Notes under the pieces: model-generated | Told to the model about the DNA's origin: nothing | What the model saw: the letters and a program-made list of their open reading frames with translations, nothing else | The model's database searches: none | Shown here: positions 48,241 through 55,260 of the stretch, in pieces | Position numbering within the stretch: position 1 is the stretch's first letter | Layout of the letters: each line of letters opens with the position of its first letter | Assembly: GCA_018105865.1 (NCBI GenBank) | Contig: CM030833.1 | Location: 15,385,881 to 15,449,880 of the forward strand | Direction of reading: 5' to 3' | DNA length: 64,000 nt | Source of the DNA: Metaphire vulgaris | Lineage: Eukaryota; Annelida; Clitellata; Crassiclitellata; Megascolecidae | Program-made: the position numbers and the translations under genes

Positions 48241-49075
48241 CCGATTAGGGATTTTCGTGAGCGAAAGACATTTGCCTCCGCCTGCCACGCGAAAAAACAT
48301 CAAATTGACTTATCACGGAAGGAAGTCCACAAAACATAACTGGCTGGAAAATGTTATCTGTCTGCTTAGTTGCCAGCAGCGATTTAAGCTGAAGCAGCGG
48401 CGGCAACACTTCTTCATCTCACAGCTGCATCTCGTTGTCTTCATAAGCAGAGAAAACGCCGTCTGGAAAGTCTCTTAATCTTCTCCCGACGGAATCGTTT
48501 TTTAATAAATTTCTTTCCCGAAAACAGATCAGTTAGTTTACGCCAGCGACCATTTTTTTTGCAGAAAGTGAAGCGACAAAAAGCGAAATAGTTTGTCGAT
48601 TAGCTTCAGTTGCTTCGTTTAATTTTAAGCGGCTCTATCTATAGGCCCCTACAAAATCAGCAATCAGCGGTCCAATTTTGTGATCTCACTTACCGGAGGA
48701 GTTCGTAACTGCTGGCCGGTCTCTTATTCTGCATCACGACCTGTAGAAATCGATCGTATAAGTGTACTATACTTTTTATACGGCTGCATCTTCCTACAGT
48801 ATATGCCGCTAGCATTTTTCTTAAATTTCAGGCGTATGGGAAACTTCGAACAAGAGTTATGCATAACCATCGACACAATCCTGAACATACTCGGCTACGA
48901 ACCGGAACTGGCTCGCTGCCAAATAGGGAATCCGCTGATCGACACGACGACGACGACGACGAACGGGGAGTCGACGATCTCCCTCGCTTCTGTTCAACCG
49001 CCCAACATCCCGAATCTACTGAGCGGCGGCGTCGGCGGCGGCGGGGACACCGACGCACTGCTGATGCTCCCGTAG
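30964..49075 (+). CDS. KCNH2-like: ERG-type voltage-gated K+ channel (KCNH2/6/7 family), whole spliced gene
   Basis: This gene encodes a plasma-membrane potassium channel subunit that should assemble as a tetramer and repolarise excitable cells. The exons, described separately, give roughly 910 residues: S1-S3, then S4-pore-S6 with SVGFGN, the C-linker, a cyclic-nucleotide-binding homology domain ending in the FNL intrinsic-ligand motif, a low-complexity tail and a coiled coil. [11 protein letters not shown] before S1 and [17 protein letters not shown] in S4 are closer to ERG than to EAG or ELK. Splice phases fit at every junction except exon 41129 to 42395, where no in-phase donor is visible, and the last junction, where the donor is weak. 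No PAS (eag) domain was recognised upstream, so the N terminus is open: it may lie outside the window, be missed, or be absent as in hERG1b. Family assignment is very secure; the exact N terminus is not. Confidence 0.93.
31129..31242 (+). mobile_element. LINE/SINE-A 3' tail copy with TTA repeat
   Basis: Only the 3' core remains: TTTTCACACAGGCTTAC, then AACCTCCTAAACCACTTAAA, followed by a TTA run. It lies between the candidate ERG linker exon and the S1 exon. The extreme 5' truncation is usual for target-primed retrotransposition. Confidence 0.75.
31522..32109 (+). CDS. KCNH2-like: ERG gene exon: cytosolic linker, S1, S2, S3
   Basis: The acceptor is TTTTTCTGTAG before TTTTCC and the donor is GAT before gtgagt; both ends are phase 0 (196 codons). 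In order it encodes an acidic linker, [12 protein letters not shown]1 ([20 protein letters not shown]), a long S1-S2 loop, S2 with the acidic voltage-sensor partners ([20 protein letters not shown]), and S3 ([16 protein letters not shown]). The S1-S2 loop is unusual: about 40 residues of Ser, Ala and Thr runs written by TCG, GCG and ACG repeats, with NAS and NFS sequons, where hERG has a different, charged loop. A GGGTTG-type MITE begins only a few bases past the donor. Confidence 0.93.
32122..32187. mobile_element. Short GGGTTG-type MITE beside an ERG splice donor
   Basis: CCCAACCC motifs and the end CATGTCCATGTCTG; flanks GTATATAG (32114-32121) and GTATATAA (32188-32195). The left end is degenerate. 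The target duplication overlaps the last bases of the gtgagt donor at 32110. Confidence 0.65.
32271..32506. mobile_element. hAT-like MITE in ERG intron
   Basis: Ends CAGTGGCGTAGCCAGAGG and TGGCTACGCCACTG; flanks GTGTAGAC and GTATAGAC. Confidence 0.82.
32714..32803. repeat. Tandem palindromic TAGGCCTATACTATGTAG tract in ERG intron
   Basis: Three copies of AGGCCTATACTATGTAG, separated by ACCTATACTACATA-type units. The whole tract is close to its own reverse complement. Confidence 0.85.
33645..34032 (+). CDS. KCNH2-like: ERG gene exon: S4, S5, pore helix, selectivity filter, S6
   Basis: The acceptor is CTCTCCCCCAACAG and the donor GGAT before gtgagt; phase 0 in, phase 1 out. S4 reads [20 protein letters not shown] with the regular basic ladder. 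S5 is [21 protein letters not shown]. The turret carries NIT and NTS sequons. The pore reads [20 protein letters not shown], so Thr623, Ser624 and the GFG filter of hERG are kept. The position of hERG Ser631 is Ala. The exon ends in S6 at VMLVG. It is preceded by a long intron (32110-33644) holding two MITEs and a TAGGCCTA-rich tandem tract. Confidence 0.96.
34170..34340. repeat. TCG/TCA trinucleotide-rich tract in ERG intron
   Basis: Imperfect ATC/GTC repeats with ATGATCATGATCATC palindromic parts. Asp-run and Met/Thr ORFs here are shadows. Similar tracts at 11248-11330, 11680-11730 and 13142-13230. Confidence 0.9.
34783..34914 (+). mobile_element. LINE/SINE-A related 3' tail copy in ERG intron
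   Basis: GGTTCTCACACAGGGC and CTACTGAACCACTTTAAACC precede a TTA run of about 85 bp. It is the same subfamily as the copy at 24447. The stem GGTTC/GAACC is kept. Confidence 0.65.
35368..35549. mobile_element. hAT-like MITE in ERG intron, duplication CTCTGACC
   Basis: Ends CAGCGGCGTTTCCAGG and GAGCCGCCACTG; CTCTGACC exactly repeated at both sides. Interior close to 19448-19631. Confidence 0.87.
36416..36515. repeat. G-rich minisatellite, GGGGGATGTAG units
   Basis: Five or six units of GGGGGATGTAG with CTTT, CAGT or TTGT linkers, preceded by a run of nine or more G. A CAG run (36321-36357) lies just upstream. It is in an ERG intron. Confidence 0.85.
37743..37942 (+). CDS. KCNH2-like: ERG gene exon: distal S6 and C-linker
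   Basis: The acceptor TTTTCGAAACAG and the donor AACAGC before gtgagc frame the exon; phase 1 in, phase 0 out. It begins [19 protein letters not shown], the second half of S6. Aligned with hERG SLMYASIFGN, the drug-binding Tyr652 position is Ser while the Phe656 position is Phe. The C-linker follows ([20 protein letters not shown], then [16 protein letters not shown]). The long intron before it (34033-37742) contains microsatellites, a MITE and a G-rich minisatellite. Confidence 0.96.
38190..39310 (-). mobile_element. LINE copy A1, reverse transcriptase fragment with intact 3' hairpin tail, decayed
   Basis: Minus-strand frames show [19 protein letters not shown] and FADDTKL, the finger-palm and catalytic motifs of non-LTR reverse transcriptases (CR1/L2-like by appearance). 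They continue with [32 protein letters not shown] and an [10 protein letters not shown] tail. Frameshifts separate the pieces, so this is a pseudogene. The 3' end carries the AGGCT/AGCCT hairpin core (38232-38246) followed by an ATT repeat (38190-38210). It sits antisense in an ERG intron. Confidence 0.85.
39560..39659 (+). CDS. KCNH2-like: ERG gene short exon: end of C-linker
   Basis: This 100-bp exon is too short to stand out as an ORF. The acceptor is TTTATTTGAAG and the donor CCGG before gtattt; phase 0 in, phase 1 out. It encodes [20 protein letters not shown] then [13 protein letters not shown]. This matches the hERG stretch [18 protein letters not shown] almost residue for residue and continues the preceding exon (GVDMNS) without a gap. 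The intron before it holds an antisense LINE copy (38190-39310). Confidence 0.95.
40390..40397. promoter_or_regulatory. CRE-like palindrome in ERG intron
   Basis: TGACGTCA, the consensus cAMP-response element, lies between two copies of CTGTTAACGT, close upstream of an ERG exon. The match is exact, but one 8-bp site can occur by chance. Confidence 0.2.
40431..40583 (+). CDS. KCNH2-like: ERG gene exon: first half of cyclic-nucleotide-binding homology domain
   Basis: The acceptor is TTAACGTATAG and the donor CTAG before gtgaga; phase 1 at both ends. It encodes [19 protein letters not shown], then [19 protein letters not shown], then [19 protein letters not shown] and FIARGSIE are the beta-roll signatures of this domain in ERG channels. 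As in vertebrate ERG, residues for cAMP binding are not expected to work; the domain normally binds its own C-terminal ligand. A perfect CRE-like TGACGTCA lies about 35 bp upstream in the intron. Confidence 0.95.
41129..41366 (+). CDS. KCNH2-like: ERG gene exon: second half of cyclic-nucleotide-binding homology domain, 3' end unresolved
   Basis: The acceptor is TGTCGTTGAAG; phase 1 in. It encodes [20 protein letters not shown], then [19 protein letters not shown], then [21 protein letters not shown] is the intrinsic-ligand motif of the domain. The end given is only one possible GT (AATAA before gttgtt). The next exon needs phase 0, and the only in-phase GT (41317) would remove the FNL motif. 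Reading on reaches a stop at 41413-41415 near a SINE. The last 41 bp recur at 42292-42332, which complicates the boundary. Confidence 0.85.
41344..41384. repeat. 41-bp direct repeat, copy 1 (copy 2 at 42292-42332)
   Basis: The two copies begin CCCGGCCAGATGG and end AAGTTGTTTCGTTTATTTAA. They differ at three positions, all transitions. Copy 1 overlaps the end of the ERG exon; between the copies lie the SINE and the mariner relic. Confidence 0.9.
41391..41536 (-). mobile_element. tRNA-derived SINE with LINE-A type 3' hairpin
   Basis: On the minus strand, from 41536, a tRNA-like head shows an A-box-like TGGCAGAGTTGGTTA and a B-box GGTTCAAGCC, with a T-arm that can pair. It is joined to the 3' core of LINE A: outer stem GTGGCTT/AAGCCAC (41422-41458), inner stem AGGCA/TGCCT (41432-41445), then CACTTTAAATCACG and a TA repeat. 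The two stems differ from the LINE copies at paired positions on both sides. It lies directly after the unresolved ERG exon end. Confidence 0.8.
41660..42130 (-). pseudogene. mariner-like transposase relic
   Basis: On the minus strand [16 protein letters not shown] and, after a frameshift, LNPVDY match the DDD region of Tc1/mariner transposases (APAHRARETVELL, DLNPVDY). They continue in another frame with [17 protein letters not shown] and DLGQGVIE. Several frameshifts and stops make it non-functional. It lies in an ERG intron, between the two copies of a 41-bp repeat. Confidence 0.7.
42395..42482 (+). CDS. KCNH2-like: ERG gene exon: basic post-CNBHD linker
   Basis: The acceptor is GGAATTTCTTCCCAG and the donor AAGG before gtatga; phase 0 in, phase 1 out. 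It encodes [20 protein letters not shown] and YFPEESMYK. Only phase 0 is open. The basic cluster RRKKS corresponds in position to the RKRKLSFRRR region after the hERG nucleotide-binding domain, so it may be a phosphorylation site, though that is inference. The phase-1 end fits the next exon exactly. Confidence 0.77.
42729..42893. mobile_element. hAT-like MITE in ERG intron, duplication CATTGGTC
   Basis: Ends CAGTGTTTAATCTGGACTCC and GGCCTACATTTAAACCCTG; CATTGGTC exact on both sides. Confidence 0.9.
43852..44079 (+). CDS. KCNH2-like: ERG gene exon: cytosolic C-terminal tail
   Basis: The acceptor TGTATTTGCAG is chosen over TTTTCAG 14 bp downstream because it gives two bases that complete the phase-1 codon of the preceding exon (Asp). 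The donor is CCGCCG before gtacga, phase 1 out. It encodes [20 protein letters not shown], an Asp/Ser-rich stretch ([17 protein letters not shown]) and a Pro/Ala-rich end. This part of ERG tails is poorly conserved between phyla; assignment rests on phase continuity, order and strand. A hAT MITE inserted 48 bp past the donor. Confidence 0.8.
44128..44291. mobile_element. hAT-like MITE 48 bp past an ERG exon
   Basis: Ends CAGTGGCTATTCTAGCCACC and GGCCTAGAATAAGCACTG; TTGTCTTC repeated on both sides. It is in the intron after the exon at 43852-44079. Confidence 0.85.
44674..44958 (-). CDS. Unrecognised coding-like stretch in ERG intron, antisense
   Basis: Two overlapping minus-strand frames look coding: one begins [18 protein letters not shown], like a signal peptide, and the other reads [20 protein letters not shown] and [14 protein letters not shown] single frameshift or a small splice could join them. 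No family recognised; a pseudogene is equally possible. Confidence 0.2.
   Translation of the reverse strand: MLLFAAIMATDLDTLSCRRTFRHQRCHFRCDRSKQVASYHHLSGGLITIDSMTRRMTGLTIFGQIASRYAWSYQHSIVTLISLHLCPCCSPDCN
45111..45297. mobile_element. hAT-like MITE in ERG intron, duplication CTTAGACT
   Basis: Ends CAGTGCTTATTCTAGCC and GGCCTAGAATAAACACTG; CTTAGACT on both sides. Contains a C-run and an A-run near the right end. Confidence 0.87.
45513..45807. mobile_element. hAT-like MITE inside LINE B, duplication CTTGCAAT
   Basis: Ends CAGTGGCGTAGCCAGG and TTTGGCTACGCCACTA; CTTGCAAT exact on both sides. Interior close to 50915-51173. Confidence 0.88.
45930..46121. mobile_element. hAT-like MITE inside LINE B
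   Basis: Ends AGGAGCGTAGCGACGG and TGGCTACGCCCCTAT; flanks CACTGAGT and CACTTAGT. TA-rich interior. Confidence 0.7.
46229..46637 (+). CDS. KCNH2-like: ERG gene exon: Ser-rich tail and start of coiled coil
   Basis: Three nested AG acceptors (exon starts 46229, 46256, 46265) all leave the same phase 1 and fit the preceding exon, so tandem-acceptor variation is possible. The exon encodes a Ser/Pro/Asp-rich tail ([28 protein letters not shown]) ending [23 protein letters not shown] heptads (sequence here: [18 protein letters not shown]). Those heptads resemble the start of the C-terminal tetramerising coiled coil of hERG. The end is ambiguous: gtaaat at 46627 is a better donor but gives phase 0, whereas gtctac at 46638 is weak but gives the phase needed by the last exon. 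A MITE target duplication begins at 46644. Confidence 0.75.
46652..46825. mobile_element. MITE with GGGCGCCC ends next to an ERG donor
   Basis: Ends TACATGGGCGCC and GGGCGCCCACG; flanks AATCTCTA and AATCTCTG (7 of 8). Related blocks at 4620-4840 and 46860-47135 share TTGCCCCTCTTGG-type motifs. It begins within about 25 bp of the end of the ERG exon. Confidence 0.7.
47281..47687. mobile_element. PIF/Harbinger-like MITE, TAA duplication
   Basis: Long terminal inverted repeats, GGGGTTGTCCATTAATTATG at the left and ACGTAATTAATGGACAGCCC(C) at the right, flanked by TAA. The interior repeats the motif for CAACAACTGTCAA several times. The superfamily call rests on the 3-bp duplication and GGGG ends. 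Confidence 0.7.
48169..48234. repeat. GA dinucleotide repeats (three main tracts)
   Basis: GA run in the last ERG intron. Similar tracts: 22123-22155, 58841-58879 (3' UTR of PKA) and, as CT, 62945-62983 (PKA intron). Confidence 0.95.
48832..49075 (+). CDS. KCNH2-like: ERG gene last exon: coiled coil end and C terminus
   Basis: The acceptor is TTCTTAAATTTCAG. In the preferred frame it encodes [20 protein letters not shown], which completes the coiled coil of the preceding exon and resembles the LETRLSADMATVLQLLQ segment of hERG. It then runs through a Thr run and a Gly-rich end ([17 protein letters not shown]) to TAG at 49073-49075. A second frame is open across the exon to 49191 and would give a strongly charged, Asp-rich tail instead. 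The preferred frame needs the weak gtctac donor upstream or an unseen small exon. Confidence 0.72.
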
Positions 49076-49079
49076 AGAC

Positions 49080-49716
49080 GACGAAGAAGAAGACGAAACC
49101 CAACGACGACGACGACGACGACGACGACGGCAGAAATGCAGGAAGGAAGTCGACGATGGCCACAATCGACGAGAAATCCCGAGTGTCGTAAGCTCATTTA
49201 TAGAAACCATCCATCCAGACGAAATGGTAGCGAAGTGTGTCTGTTAATAATGTGTGCGCTGTTTCGTCTCGGTGCATGGTTAGAAGTTTGTTAGTTTCTG
49301 GATTCGCCGGTCTGGCCTCCTCTTTTGGCGGCCAGGACTGTTCTCGACCACTTTTGGATCCAGGGCTCTCTGATTCTTGTTTTGTAGAAGCACCGGGTCC
49401 TGATCTGAGCTTTCCTCCGTGGAGGGGGGGAGGCGCGGGGAGGGGCTGCGGGCCTCTTTAACCTGCACTGCGCTTCAGCACAGTCTGCAGCAGCGCGTCG
49501 GGTTTTAAGTAGGTTACGGCCGCTCACCGTTTGCTATTATTGTGCTTGATTAGTCGATCAGTCTATTTGAGCAAACTGCTTCTCGAGTTTGCAGCGCTGT
49601 TCGGCGACGGAACGGATGATTCTCGGATGAGACCTCTTTTAATTATTCACGGATCGGACTGCAATTCGTAGATGTTTGTTTCTATTCCAGTGTTTCTTCT
49701 TGCCTTTGTAGTTTGA

Positions 49717-49751
<35 letters not shown>

Positions 49752-50040
49752 AATCTAGCTTAGCTTACACATATATACAGTAGACGATCAATCGTCGTCT
49801 GCGATTTGATATATATTTGCCGTTGGATTTGCGGTGCGCGGTGGTTGTTTGCAGACGACGTCTTGTGGTCGACTGTTTAATTCATTTGCGCAGTCTTCGG
49901 CAAACCAGCACATCATATTATACTGACCACCGCGCCGAAAATGCGTCGTTTAACATTTCCTTTAGGATATTCAAGGTTATTATATAATATATAGATATTA
50001 GGGTTTTCTCTTCGAAAGTTTGAAATAGATTTCAGACATG
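49080..50040 (+). other. Downstream flank / 3' UTR of the ERG gene
   Basis: GAC trinucleotide repeats (49106-49127), a GC-rich part and a TA repeat (49718-49748). No AATAAA seen here; the nearest is about 50364, past a MITE, so the polyadenylation site is not defined. Confidence 0.4.
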
Positions 50041-50051
50041 CGATGCAGCTG

Positions 50052-50322
50052 CATTGGCGTAGCCACGGTGGGAGGGGGCAGGGTCCGCCCCCACCTATTC
50101 GGATCGGGACATGTCATGAGATTCTTCCAAAACCAAAACCGGTGAGTAGTTGGGGGGGGGTATAGGGGTAGTACTAAATCGAAGTAAATGCATCAGACAG
50201 TGATAGCAGACTTTAAAGCATTTGAGACGACGACCTTTTCTTGCTTTGTCAAGACTTTTGGGCTGGAAAATGCCAGAAAATGTCGAAGTGCTCCCCCATT
50301 CTGGAATCATGACTACGCTACT
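50052..50322. mobile_element. hAT-like MITE, decayed
   Basis: GCATTGGCGTAGCCACGG at the left and GACTACGCTACTGCGC at the right; flanks poor. Same family as 50915-51173. Confidence 0.5.
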
Positions 50323-50450
50323 GCGCATTTGCAAATTTTATCCAAGAGTTTAAAGGAAAGTACATGAATAAATTATAGATTTCGGCTCATTGCGCATTAA
50401 GATTAGTAGAATTTTTACGTTTATGCATTTAGTAGATGACAGTCTATGTA

Positions 50451-50742
50451 CAGTGGCGTAGCGTGCACTTTTGCCGCCTCTGGCTCATGGCTAATCCGCC
50501 GCCCCAAATTCATTCATATCAGAGGCGGATCTAGGGTGTTTGGCGCCAGAGGCGTAGCGTGCACTCATGCCGCCCACGTGGCCCATGTCGTCGCTTCCAA
50601 ATTTTTAATTTGCCGCCCCTTCTAAAATTTCCCGCCTTCACTGGAAATCCACTGACAAGCAAAAAAAGTCGTCGCTTCCTACATTTGCCGCCCCGTCATG
50701 TGTGCCGCTCATGGCTAAAGCCATTGACACGCTGCGCCTCTG
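50451..50742. mobile_element. hAT-like MITE, composite
   Basis: Ends CAGTGGCGTAGCGTGCAC and GCTGCGCCTCTG; flanks TCTATGTA and CCTATGTA. The interior has a second start CAGAGGCGTAGCGTGC near 50549, so one copy probably sits in another or was duplicated. Confidence 0.7.
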
Positions 50743-50914
50743 CCTATGTACCATAATATTAGCACGACAGCAATGATACCAGAATATAAAGAATCTGATA
50801 ATAGACATCTATTCACAGCTTGCAATCAGACGGAAAATTAACTCTGACATTCGTTCCTTTCAACTTATTTGACGAGGTTGTTGTTCAGCTGTAGGCGGCG
50901 AAATCAAATAGAAC

Positions 50915-51173
50915 CAGTGGCGTAGCCAGGATTTTCGGAAGGAGGGTTGGTTTTGATCATAACCAACTGCGAAAAATCTTGGCAAGCAAAAAATGGTCGG
51001 CACCTTACATCTTTACATTCTATAGCGTTTACAAATCAATTAAAATCAAGAGGGCTGGGGTTGACCCAAAAACCGCGTCCGAAAATTAAAAATGTATGGA
51101 AACACATTTTTAAAATCTGTTCGTTGGCAGCCAAGGAGGGTTTAACCCTCAACCCCTCTTGGGTACGCCACTG
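50915..51173. mobile_element. hAT-like MITE
   Basis: Ends CAGTGGCGTAGCCAGG and GGGTACGCCACTG; flanks AATAGAAC and AATAGAGC. Confidence 0.83.
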
Positions 51174-52450
51174 AATAGAGCGGAAGTTGGTACAGAGGCG
51201 TGTTTACTAACAACACAAGCGTCTGATTGTCGTCGTTACTAGCTTTGCGCCGCTATCCAAATAGACATTACAACTAGCTATATATAGGCATCATTGCAGC
51301 ATATTTGTACACCGATGTTTCTACGGCGGATCGATGGCTTTGCATTTTTAGAGCTTATTGAACTCAAATTCTACGTAGAGCTATGCAATTAAAAACTTCC
51401 ATCCAATTTTGTGTGCACTAGTTATATTCCAAGCGAATTACGTACTCGCGGCGAGATCTGTCCGAAATGGTTGTGTCGCCAACGGCCAGTCTCTGTCTGC
51501 GAAGACGCGCTGTCTTTGTTTTGCATAAATAAGCGCCATGTGTTTTCGTGAAGGTTGATTTATCTGATTGATTTCTTGTTAATTTGCTCAAGTTATGACT
51601 GTAATGCAATTTCCTTGCGTCTGTGATGTTCATCTAATTCATTCGTTAATTTGCGGATTTAGTTCTTATTATATTGTTAAATGAATTTTTATTCTGATTT
51701 TATATCGTTGCGTAATACATAATTTCAAAACACGTCTTTTTCGGTTTTAGTGCTAATGTCAATAATTAATAGGCCTACTGTAATATTTTTATCTCCGACA
51801 GCACAAGTACATTATGTAATTGAAGCGAATACAGCTCAGTCATCTCATCATACATTTAGGCTAATTTAAGATATCAAATACTGGATGCTTTAAAATTTAA
51901 AATTTATATCTTTATAGCAGTTGGCCCTTTGGCAACAAATGGAATATAAATGGCTCTATTCTGCTAGGCTAAGCATTTAACAGCATTTTGTAGTTCACTG
52001 CTAAGCCCATAATAATAAGCAGCTACTGCTGTACTAGGCCTAATTTCCAAAGCGCTATATAAATTTACGAGATTTTGCTTAGGCCTACTTGCTTAAGTGA
52101 GCCAGAAAAATCGTAAGGACAAATCGTTTCAGGTTTCTCTCGCAGACACTCAGATAACATTAATGCCACGAAGGAGGCTATATTCTTGGATTTAAGAATT
52201 GCAACCGTTTAATATTATTACAGTGTAGCTATGATGATATTCGTGGCAAAATCCATTAGGCCCTATGGTCAGACTATTACAAAGAATGTCTTGAATTGGT
52301 ACGAACTGAGTAGAGATCGAACCATAGAGACATTCAGCAAGAAATTTAGGTTGCAAGTTAGTTTCAGGAATATTCTAGCAAGTGAAAAGAAAGAGATTTG
52401 ATAATGTCAGTAGGAAATAGATGTCATCAATTTGCCTAAAGGCTTCTCAA

Positions 52451-52748
52451 CAGTGGCGGTTCCACCATGTTGATGACTGGGGATGCATCCCCCACCGGGG
52501 TTCCGGGTGACCTTTTTTGCATGTCAACCAATTTTCCGGTGAGCTTTTGAAAAAAATTTAGTGAAAAATACTGCGAATTGCCTTTTTTAGCATGTCGACC
52601 TTTTTTGCAAGGTTTATTAACATTTAGTGGACAAACAATGACCTTTTCCTCTCTTTTCTTTTGTTTTTCTTCTTCACTTTGCATCCCCAACACCAACTTC
52701 CTATAAATTTTTTTCATCCTCCACCAAGAATTCCTGGAACCGCCACTG
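52451..52748. mobile_element. hAT-like MITE, duplication CTTCTCAA
   Basis: Ends CAGTGGCGGTTCCACC and GGAACCGCCACTG; CTTCTCAA exact on both sides. The interior has several GACCTTTTTT(G)CA-type repeats. Confidence 0.88.
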
Positions 52749-52956
52749 CTTCTCAAGATATTAAATGACTATTAGATACTCATGTATATATACAGTATAT
52801 ATATATATATATATATATATTGTGCCCTCGGTACAGTACTTCATTCCCGAAGGTCTTATGAGAAAGAAAATTGTACGGAGACAAAACTTAATGTGTGTTA
52901 ACTCTCGTCAGGTTCTTCGAGGTCGGCCACGGAAAAAGTTCCTCGAAGATATGCAG

Positions 52957-53789
52957 ATATATAGACTCGGAGGATGATGCTCAAATTTTAAAGGAAGATC
53001 TAAGGAAATTGTTTTAGTGTGGTCTGTGGACTGACAGATGCTTTTCAATATTGATAAATGTTCTGTAATGCATGCTGGAAAATCTAATAATGGTAATGAA
53101 TATGCTTTAGGGTGAAGGTTCAAACCACAACAGAAAAAGAAAGAGACTTGGGATAATCATCCATAGAAGTATGAATCCATCTCACCAATGCATGGAGGCA
53201 GCAAAAAAGGGAAACCAAATGTTAGCAATGATGAAAAGGACAATAGTGAGTCGAGACAAAGATATAATCATAAAACTATATAAGTCATTAGTAAGGCCTC
53301 ATTTAGAATACTGTGTTCAGGCATGAAATCCATTCTTGAAAAAAGATAGAGAGCTTTTATAAAAAGTGCAAAGACGAACAACGAAGATGGTCAATGGGTG
53401 CCATAATTTAAGCTATGAAAAAAGACTTCAATATTGTGGACTGACAACATTAGAAAGGAGAAGAGAAAGAGGGGATTTGATAGAAACATACAAAATAATG
53501 ACTGGGAAAGTAGTTGTGCCATACGATCGATTCTTTACATTGGCACACTATAACAGCACAACAGGCCACAAATGCAAGTTGTTTAAGCAGAGGGTGGGTC
53601 CAAGAAAGAAAAATTTTAGTTCAAAGGTTGTGGACAAATGGAACAGTTTGGATGAGGTAGGAGTGACAGTTGAAACAGTAAACGGATTCAAAGGCTATCT
53701 CGATGAACTAGGTTATTGAATGTGGAGAGTTACTACAGTGGTTTTCACACAGGTTTACTTAACCTTCTAAACCACTTAAAAGCACATTA
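52957..53789 (+). mobile_element. LINE copy A2, C-terminal end with 3' hairpin tail, decayed
   Basis: This is the same family as the element at 38190-39310, on the opposite strand. An open stretch at 53366-53719 encodes MVNGCHNLSYEKRLQYCGL, ERRRERGDLIETYKIMTGK and VDKWNSLDEVGVT. This is the region after the reverse transcriptase in CR1/L2-like LINEs, ending in a natural stop (53719). The 3' UTR contains the outer stem GTGGTTT/AAACCAC (53738-53775) and inner stem AGGTT/AACCT, and then a TTA run (53789-53857). Upstream parts are frameshifted. Confidence 0.87.
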
Positions 53790-53790
53790 A

Positions 53791-53858
<68 letters not shown>

Positions 53859-53859
53859 G

Positions 53860-55201
53860 ACACACGTAGGCTACGTTTTCTGCAGCTGAAAGGGAGCAAC
53901 TGCCACCTCTAAGGCTGCGGGTTACACCAGAATCACAGTAGGCTACTTCAGATCGGCAGTAATCTCTATTCACTCATAGATATCAGATATCCAAGCGATT
54001 GTACGAACACATGTCAAACCATTTCTTTGAAACTATTCTCCGATTGCTGGACATCTATCAGCCTCTGCCTCCTCTTTTTCTGCATTACATTCTTCTATGC
54101 ACAACGAAATGGCTTTTCCGTAGGCTTATACGTGATACACACGAAATTGAGATATTGACTTTATTAAGTATACAGTGTACACTGATGACAGCAAGGACAG
54201 TGTGACAACACCTGGATGATGGTTGTAATTCACCTTCGTCACTATCCTCGTGTATGCAGGTAAAGGATTTTGAGACGTCATCTCTTCTCGGAATAGAGAA
54301 GAATACCAATTTCATGCATGGTTTCAAGAGAAGAACCAAGCACGTAATACTCGCTACTGTTAAATTATTCAGTAAATGATATATTCCTCATAGTAGACAC
54401 TGCTTTTCAGCGCCTCAATTATCATTCTGCAAGCTCTAATTTTCTGTGAAATAGTTTGAATACGTCTTAAATATTACCGTTTGGAGCAGAAATCGTACAT
54501 CTACATTGCTCGAGTATGTACATTTTGAGACAGACTTTACTGTTGACACCTGGAGAATTTCAGTACATATAATATACGATGAAACTTATCTCTTTGATAG
54601 CCCCTATAACACTCTCATGTTGGTGTCTATGTTCATGATGAGAATCAGCAAATACAGATTTCCTGATTTGAACGAATCGAACAGAAATTACAGTACAGTT
54701 CAGATTCTACATCTAAATAAGTAAATAATAGTAAACCGCATAATGTTGTACAAATAATGATTTCTTGTTCAACGTCCATATCAACGCCCACACCAAGCAA
54801 ATAGTAAAATCTTTCACGTATAGGAATAATATACAGTTACTGAACTACTACTGAGCAGCTACAAGTGCGGGTGATCAACGATTTGCAATTTCATTTCACA
54901 GGCATATATGTCTAAAAATTAAAACGCTTTTAACTCACGTACATATAATATATAATATTATATTCAAATATAACAAGAATCACATTTATATGACGTCTGG
55001 TTTGTACCGAATAAGAAGTGCCTATACACTTGACTATTATTCGGCGAGTTTACATTTGGACGAAAACGTAAACAGAAAGCACATTTGATCGCTTCTTAAA
55101 ATTGCAACGAAATCTATTAATAGGCGTATTCACAGAGTTCAATTCGAACAGCAACTAATATAATATGAATATAGAAAACACACGCATATCGGCGATGATC
55201 G

Positions 55202-55260
<59 letters not shown>

